Program-made: the position numbers and the translations under genes | Shown here: one piece after another, positions 60,910 to 64,000 of the stretch | How positions within the stretch are numbered: the first letter of the stretch is position 1 | Layout: every line of letters starts with the position of its first letter | Notes under the pieces: generated by a model | The model's database searches: none | What the model was told of the DNA's origin: nothing | What the model saw: only the letters and a program-made list of their open reading frames with translations | From: Streptococcus infantis SPAR10 | GTDB taxonomy: Bacteria > Bacillota > Bacilli > Lactobacillales > Streptococcaceae | Assembly: GCF_000279535.1 (NCBI RefSeq) | Contig: NZ_ALCH01000004.1 | Coordinates: forward strand, 565,501 to 629,500 | Direction: 5' to 3' | DNA length: 64,000 nucleotides

Positions 60910-62393
60910 AGATGTTAACAAATAATCCAATTAATCATAGTGTACTTAAATTGTCAAAGGATTTCGATAATGCTTTTAAACATAAAAATATAGTGGAAAT
61001 CTATAGACTAATAGAATTTGGAAAAAATATGGAAAATACTATTGATGATATTTCCAAAATTCAATTATTTTATTCTATTGGGACAGCATATGGTGATATA
61101 TTTGAACTAAGTAATAACCTAGTATTCAACATAGATACCGATTGTACAGTTCAACAAATTTATTACTTTAGAAAAGCTATCGAAATTTCAAATAATATTG
61201 ATATAGATCCTGAGAACAATAGCTTTATTCACCCATTATTATGTTCACTATACACCAATTACGCAAATCTATTAGATGCTTGTGGTAGAAAACAGTTAGC
61301 TATTAAGATGTATTGTAAATGTATACAAATCAATCCAAGATTCACAATGGCTAGTGGTAACTTGGCTATTTGTCTACATCATTATCGTAATTTTTTGAAT
61401 GATAACGAACATCTTCACTTTATTAAAAAAATTAAAAATTTAATAGAAACAAGTATAACTGTTTCAGATCCAAACAGAGTTGATTATGCAGAAAAGCGAT
61501 TTATTGAACTTTACGAACAATATCTTAATTATAAAGACTTAGATGAATGCTCTTGTAAAACCATCGATTATAATCCTAATTCACAAAAGTATCGCGAATG
61601 GTGTTGGAACAACGGGCTGTATCTTAATCCACTTAATGACTTACAAGCTGACGATATAAATAGATATGATGATAATCTTTTACTACCAAGTTTATTATTT
61701 CAATCAGATAAAGATTTAAACAAATATTTTTCTATGTTTAATCAAATTAAGCAAGAATATGTTTATGCGCGTTATCTCTGTTTTAATAGCATTGAGATTG
61801 ATTCGGTTCATTATGCTGACGAGTATGTTAATCTTATTGATTGTCTAGACTACGTACAATACTCTATCAGAATTGAAGGATTAAAAGCAGCTTTTAAAAC
61901 ACTATATTCATTATTAGATAAAGTAGCAATGCTTATAAATGAATATTATTGTCTAAAAATCATGCCTCGACAAGTAAATTTTCATTCAATCTGGAGAACA
62001 AATAGTAATTTAAATAAATTGTTGGATAAAAATATTGGTTTGTCTTCTATATTCTGGATATCGAAAGATTTTGATAATGGTGATAATTCTTTAACAGCAA
62101 ATCCACACGCAAAGCTATTAAAAACTATTAGAAATTATTTAGAGCATAGATTTACTAATATTACATTGAATTTTATTGATGTAAATAAAGACAATGACGA
62201 AAGCAGATTATATCTAACTGAAATTGAATTGCAAGAGTGTACATTAGATTTATTAAATCTTGTAAGAGAAGTTATTTTTTCATTAAAAAATGCCATTCAA
62301 ATAAGTGAAAATGAAAAACAATCTACTCTAAGCAGTGAAGTTGCTTTAATTCCGATAAATTATGAAGAAGTAGATTTGGAAGATAAATTATAG
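60906..62393 (+). CDS. LA2681-type HEPN protein, predicted RNase
   Basis: The 495-residue protein has a TPR-like helical N-terminal half (about 1-200; YTNYANLLDACGRKQLAIKMYCKCIQINPRF) and a C-terminal LA2681-type HEPN domain. The family hallmarks are YREWCWNNGLYLNPLNDL, a YARYL segment and FHSIWR. The HEPN catalytic motif R-x4-H is intact (R409, H414 in IRNYLEHRF). HEPN proteins are often RNases in abortive infection and toxin systems. The start overlaps the tiny ORF. Confidence 0.83.
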   Translation: MKMLTNNPINHSVLKLSKDFDNAFKHKNIVEIYRLIEFGKNMENTIDDISKIQLFYSIGTAYGDIFELSNNLVFNIDTDCTVQQIYYFRKAIEISNNIDIDPENNSFIHPLLCSLYTNYANLLDACGRKQLAIKMYCKCIQINPRFTMASGNLAICLHHYRNFLNDNEHLHFIKKIKNLIETSITVSDPNRVDYAEKRFIELYEQYLNYKDLDECSCKTIDYNPNSQKYREWCWNNGLYLNPLNDLQADDINRYDDNLLLPSLLFQSDKDLNKYFSMFNQIKQEYVYARYLCFNSIEIDSVHYADEYVNLIDCLDYVQYSIRIEGLKAAFKTLYSLLDKVAMLINEYYCLKIMPRQVNFHSIWRTNSNLNKLLDKNIGLSSIFWISKDFDNGDNSLTANPHAKLLKTIRNYLEHRFTNITLNFIDVNKDNDESRLYLTEIELQECTLDLLNLVREVIFSLKNAIQISENEKQSTLSSEVALIPINYEEVDLEDKL

Positions 62394-62769
62394 CATTAAG
62401 CATACAATTTATGGTCGTTATAAAAAGCAATAGTCTAAATTCATTTAACTAATCGACTTAACTAGAGCTAAACCATTGATAAAACTGAATTAGAAGGATA
62501 AAGTACACTCATTAAGCAGTGTACTTTATTTTTGTTTTGTACATTATTTGTTGATTGCTTAATCAATACTACATCTCTATCAGGCAATTCAGACTCCATT
62601 TAGTCCTCTAAAACTCACGTTGAGGCGGTATCACTGCTTGTACGAGCTGAAGCATCAGCGAGGTAGAAGAAGATGTTCTGCCCATGGGACAGCTGTCTTA
62701 GAGTAAGGAATTTACGACGAAACGATACGGTAACAGCGAACCGCTGAGAGTGTTTCTCTGCTCTTAAAA
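62394..62769. other. Repeat-rich junction at the right edge of the island
   Basis: Holds R3-R (62469-62548), about 65 bp of unassigned AT-rich DNA and R1-R (62616-62770). No gene is supported. Confidence 0.7.
62469..62548 (+). repeat. Cassette-flanking direct repeat, right copy (R3-R), with terminator
   Basis: Tail of a second 62-aa-like gene (AKPLIKLN then stop) and its terminator (AAAGTACACT/AGTGTACTTT, 62499-62534). It matches 58731-58810 at about 90%. Upstream codons (IDLTR) also resemble the left copy (IDQTR), so similarity extends further with more decay. Confidence 0.85.
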
Positions 62770-62770
62770 G
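62616..62770 (+). repeat. rum-tail direct repeat, right copy (R1-R)
   Basis: Copy of the rlmCD 3' end and downstream bases (left copy 51769-51923). It still encodes [16 protein letters not shown] before a TAG, but nothing of the gene precedes it. Confidence 0.85.
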
Positions 62771-62949
62771 TGAACGAAAGAAATAATGAAAAGCGTGAAG
62801 GTAGCTTCTCTAATCGAATAGAGGGTAAGAATCAGAGTAATAGTTCAAGTATGGCTTCTGGATACTATAGTCTGACATGCTATCAATCTATTTCAGAAGC
62901 TGGACAAATTGTAATAACTTTCCTTGAAGGAACTGAGGTAGATTTATAA
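62770..62949 (+). CDS. Possible small ORF or gene tail (59 aa)
   Basis: Open from GTG at 62770 to TAA at 62947-62949 (VNERNNEKREGSFSNR...SGYYSLTCYQSISEAGQIVITFLEGTEVDL). No Shine-Dalgarno is seen. It begins exactly at the end of R1-R and the C-terminus looks like the end of a folded protein, so it is probably a remnant. Confidence 0.3.
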   Translation: MNERNNEKREGSFSNRIEGKNQSNSSSMASGYYSLTCYQSISEAGQIVITFLEGTEVDL

Positions 62950-62981
62950 GAGACTGTGACTGGGAAGTTGCAGTCTTTTTA
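62950..62981 (+). terminator. Terminator after the remnant ORF
   Basis: AGACTG/CAGTCT stem with a longer loop and TTTTT. Confidence 0.6.
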
Positions 62982-62993
62982 GGGGTTTAATGG

Positions 62994-62999
62994 TATAAT
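62994..62999 (+). promoter_or_regulatory. Promoter of the 199-aa gene
   Basis: TGG-TATAAT, -10 at 62994-62999. Confidence 0.65.
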
Positions 63000-63045
63000 G
63001 TAATTATAAATGTGGATATTGTCTAAATACTCTGGAGGACGCATA

Positions 63046-63645
63046 ATGTTGAATTTAGTAAAAGGTCACCGAGTTACCTTGGTAGAAAACCTGTTTGAAT
63101 CATTTACAAAGTTAACTGAACATCATTTGATGGCGAATGTACACTCAGAAAAAATATTAGAGGTTTTTCAACACTTTATTGCGATTCATGACGAGCCCTT
63201 GTTTTTTATTTTGGAATTGCCTGTCAGTATTGATAGAGAAAAAGTAATAGCAAAGAATATTATCAAGGAATCCCATAAGGATGTTTATTATATTGATGGT
63301 TGTTCAAGAGAGGAATGCCTAGAACTGTTGATTAGATACGGTGATTTGCTTGTTAATGATGGACTAAGTAAGTTTGGATTTGGTGGGCATAAAAGTCATG
63401 ATGAGATCATGCTTGATAGCTATAATGTTGTGACAATTTATAGTAAAGAACTATCGAAATTTAATGACTTTTTTGAACCTCATAATATTCAATTTGTAGA
63501 AGAACTAGTGACAGCTTGGAAAACTTTTTCTAAGACCTCACCAGGAATCTCTGAAATCTATGAATGTAATGGAAAAACTGTTTATGATTTGCCTGAAGAA
63601 TTAGCTGAATGGAGAATATATTTAGCTGAAACTCGAACAGAATAG
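63046..63645 (+). CDS. Unknown cytoplasmic protein (199 aa)
   Basis: The ATG at 63046 follows GGAGG (63032-63036); an in-frame ATG at 63010 is less likely. The product starts MLNLVKGHRVTLVENLFESF and ends LAEWRIYLAETRTE; soluble, no membrane helix. The first residues recall TerD-type openings (LxKGxRVxL), but the rest does not fit that family. Function is unknown; it lies outside R1-R but still in a variable-looking region. Confidence 0.7.
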   Translation: MLNLVKGHRVTLVENLFESFTKLTEHHLMANVHSEKILEVFQHFIAIHDEPLFFILELPVSIDREKVIAKNIIKESHKDVYYIDGCSREECLELLIRYGDLLVNDGLSKFGFGGHKSHDEIMLDSYNVVTIYSKELSKFNDFFEPHNIQFVEELVTAWKTFSKTSPGISEIYECNGKTVYDLPEELAEWRIYLAETRTE

Positions 63646-63931
63646 GCATATCTATAGGATTAAAAAGAGAATACTTCAATTCCTTAAAATTTGATTTAGA
63701 GTAAGGTGGAGATTGAAGTTGTAAGATAAATAATGGTTATTTATGGCAGAACTCTGGTTCTGCCTTTTTTATTTATGAAGTATATGAAATATGGCATAAA
63801 AGACTAAAGAAAAAAATGCAAAACATTTAATATATTAGAATTTTCTTGCTACTTTTTAAAAATATTTTTTCCTTACAGAATCCTTAAAATTATTTTTTAT
63901 ACTATTTACAAGATTAAAGGAGGAATAAAAT
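63646..63931. other. Intergenic region before the ABC transporter gene
   Basis: No gene seen. It holds a strong terminator (GGCAGAAC/GTTCTGCC and T tract, 63744-63771) and a -10 (TATACT, 63898-63903) for the next gene. Confidence 0.65.
63744..63771 (+). terminator. Terminator
   Basis: GGCAGAAC/GTTCTGCC stem, 4-base loop, TTTTTT. Confidence 0.88.
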
Positions 63932-64000
63932 ATGAACAAATATATTTTAGAAACAAATGAGCTAACAAAAGTTTTTGGAAAACAAAAAGCTGTAAATAAT
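63932..64000 (+). CDS. ABC transporter ATP-binding protein, 5' end only
   Basis: ATG at 63932 after AAAGGAGG. The 23 visible residues (MNKYILETNELTKVFGKQKAVNN) are a typical start of BcrA/lantibiotic-protection-type ATPases, whose Walker A would lie just beyond the window. The type call is tentative because the rest is missing. Confidence 0.7.
   Translation, partial: MNKYILETNELTKVFGKQKAVNN

Noticed and set aside
57938..62393. HEPN-MNT toxin-antitoxin pair
   Set aside because: The nucleotidyltransferase-fold gene and the HEPN gene are about 2.5 kb apart with two other genes and a terminator between; MNT antitoxins normally adjoin a much smaller HEPN protein.

Overview
The window is a low-GC Firmicutes chromosome segment, almost certainly from a mitis-group Streptococcus (S. 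mitis, S. oralis or S. pneumoniae relatives). The evidence is the choline/teichoic-acid genes tarI-tarJ-licA-licB-licC, the adcAII-pht pair followed by pepT and hemH, vicRKX, a BOX-type repeat, a preQ1-II riboswitch in front of queT, and the tdk-prfA-prmC-sua5-glyA-ndpA-pmp23 run leading to rlmCD. I cannot assign the species from sequence alone.

Layout. 1-5486: end of a PspC gene, DUF4044, obgE, pepX(-), mutY. 5553-9276: vicRKX and a voltage-gated-type potassium channel broken by a one-base frameshift. 9314-16047: bta and pgm (-), a DUF5067-like lipoprotein, an ABC-F protein, tRNA-Arg(CCG), mscL reading through its own terminator, and gtrA. 16054-19400: divergent promoter, preQ1-II/queT, a small membrane protein, a SUKH-like gene with an in-frame stop, a formate-transporter fragment and the intact transporter. 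19481-26386: housekeeping genes (DUF2130, truB, exonuclease, GDPD, ebfC). 26387-33851: CiaR-box promoter, lic operon, PyrR attenuator with pyrK-pyrDb, and ribF. 33963-40758: AdcR-controlled adcAII-pht, pepT, hemH. 40782-51816: BOX element, mnmE, tautomerase, then the tdk-to-pmp23 operon, a DUF1002 protein and rlmCD.

From 51769 the character changes. The region 51.8-62.8 kb is an AT-rich accessory block inserted at the 3' end of rlmCD (rum), a known streptococcal integration hotspot. It is bounded by a 155-bp direct repeat (about 90% identical) that begins inside the last codons of rlmCD. Inside lie two more direct repeats, each a copied 3' tail of a gene. Cargo includes two CPBP membrane proteases with an XRE regulator, an alpha/beta hydrolase, an ADP-ribosylglycohydrolase-family protein, a nucleotidyltransferase-fold protein and several unknown genes. 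The most interesting cargo is a two-gene cassette: a DUF4365 (PD-(D/E)XK-like) protein followed by a LA2681-type HEPN protein with an intact R-x4-H motif, itself bracketed by an 80-bp repeat. I infer that this is a defence or abortive-infection module. No integrase is visible, so the block looks like a decayed or recombination-assembled island.

Other themes: four genes (mutY, ABC-F, gtrA, ribF) have a -10 box exactly 6 nt before the ATG with no Shine-Dalgarno, which predicts leaderless mRNAs. MutY and RlmCD both lack the cysteines that hold an iron-sulfur cluster in other bacteria. Several regulators can be placed from their sites: PyrR, AdcR, CiaR (two sites), preQ1-II, and possibly CcpA.
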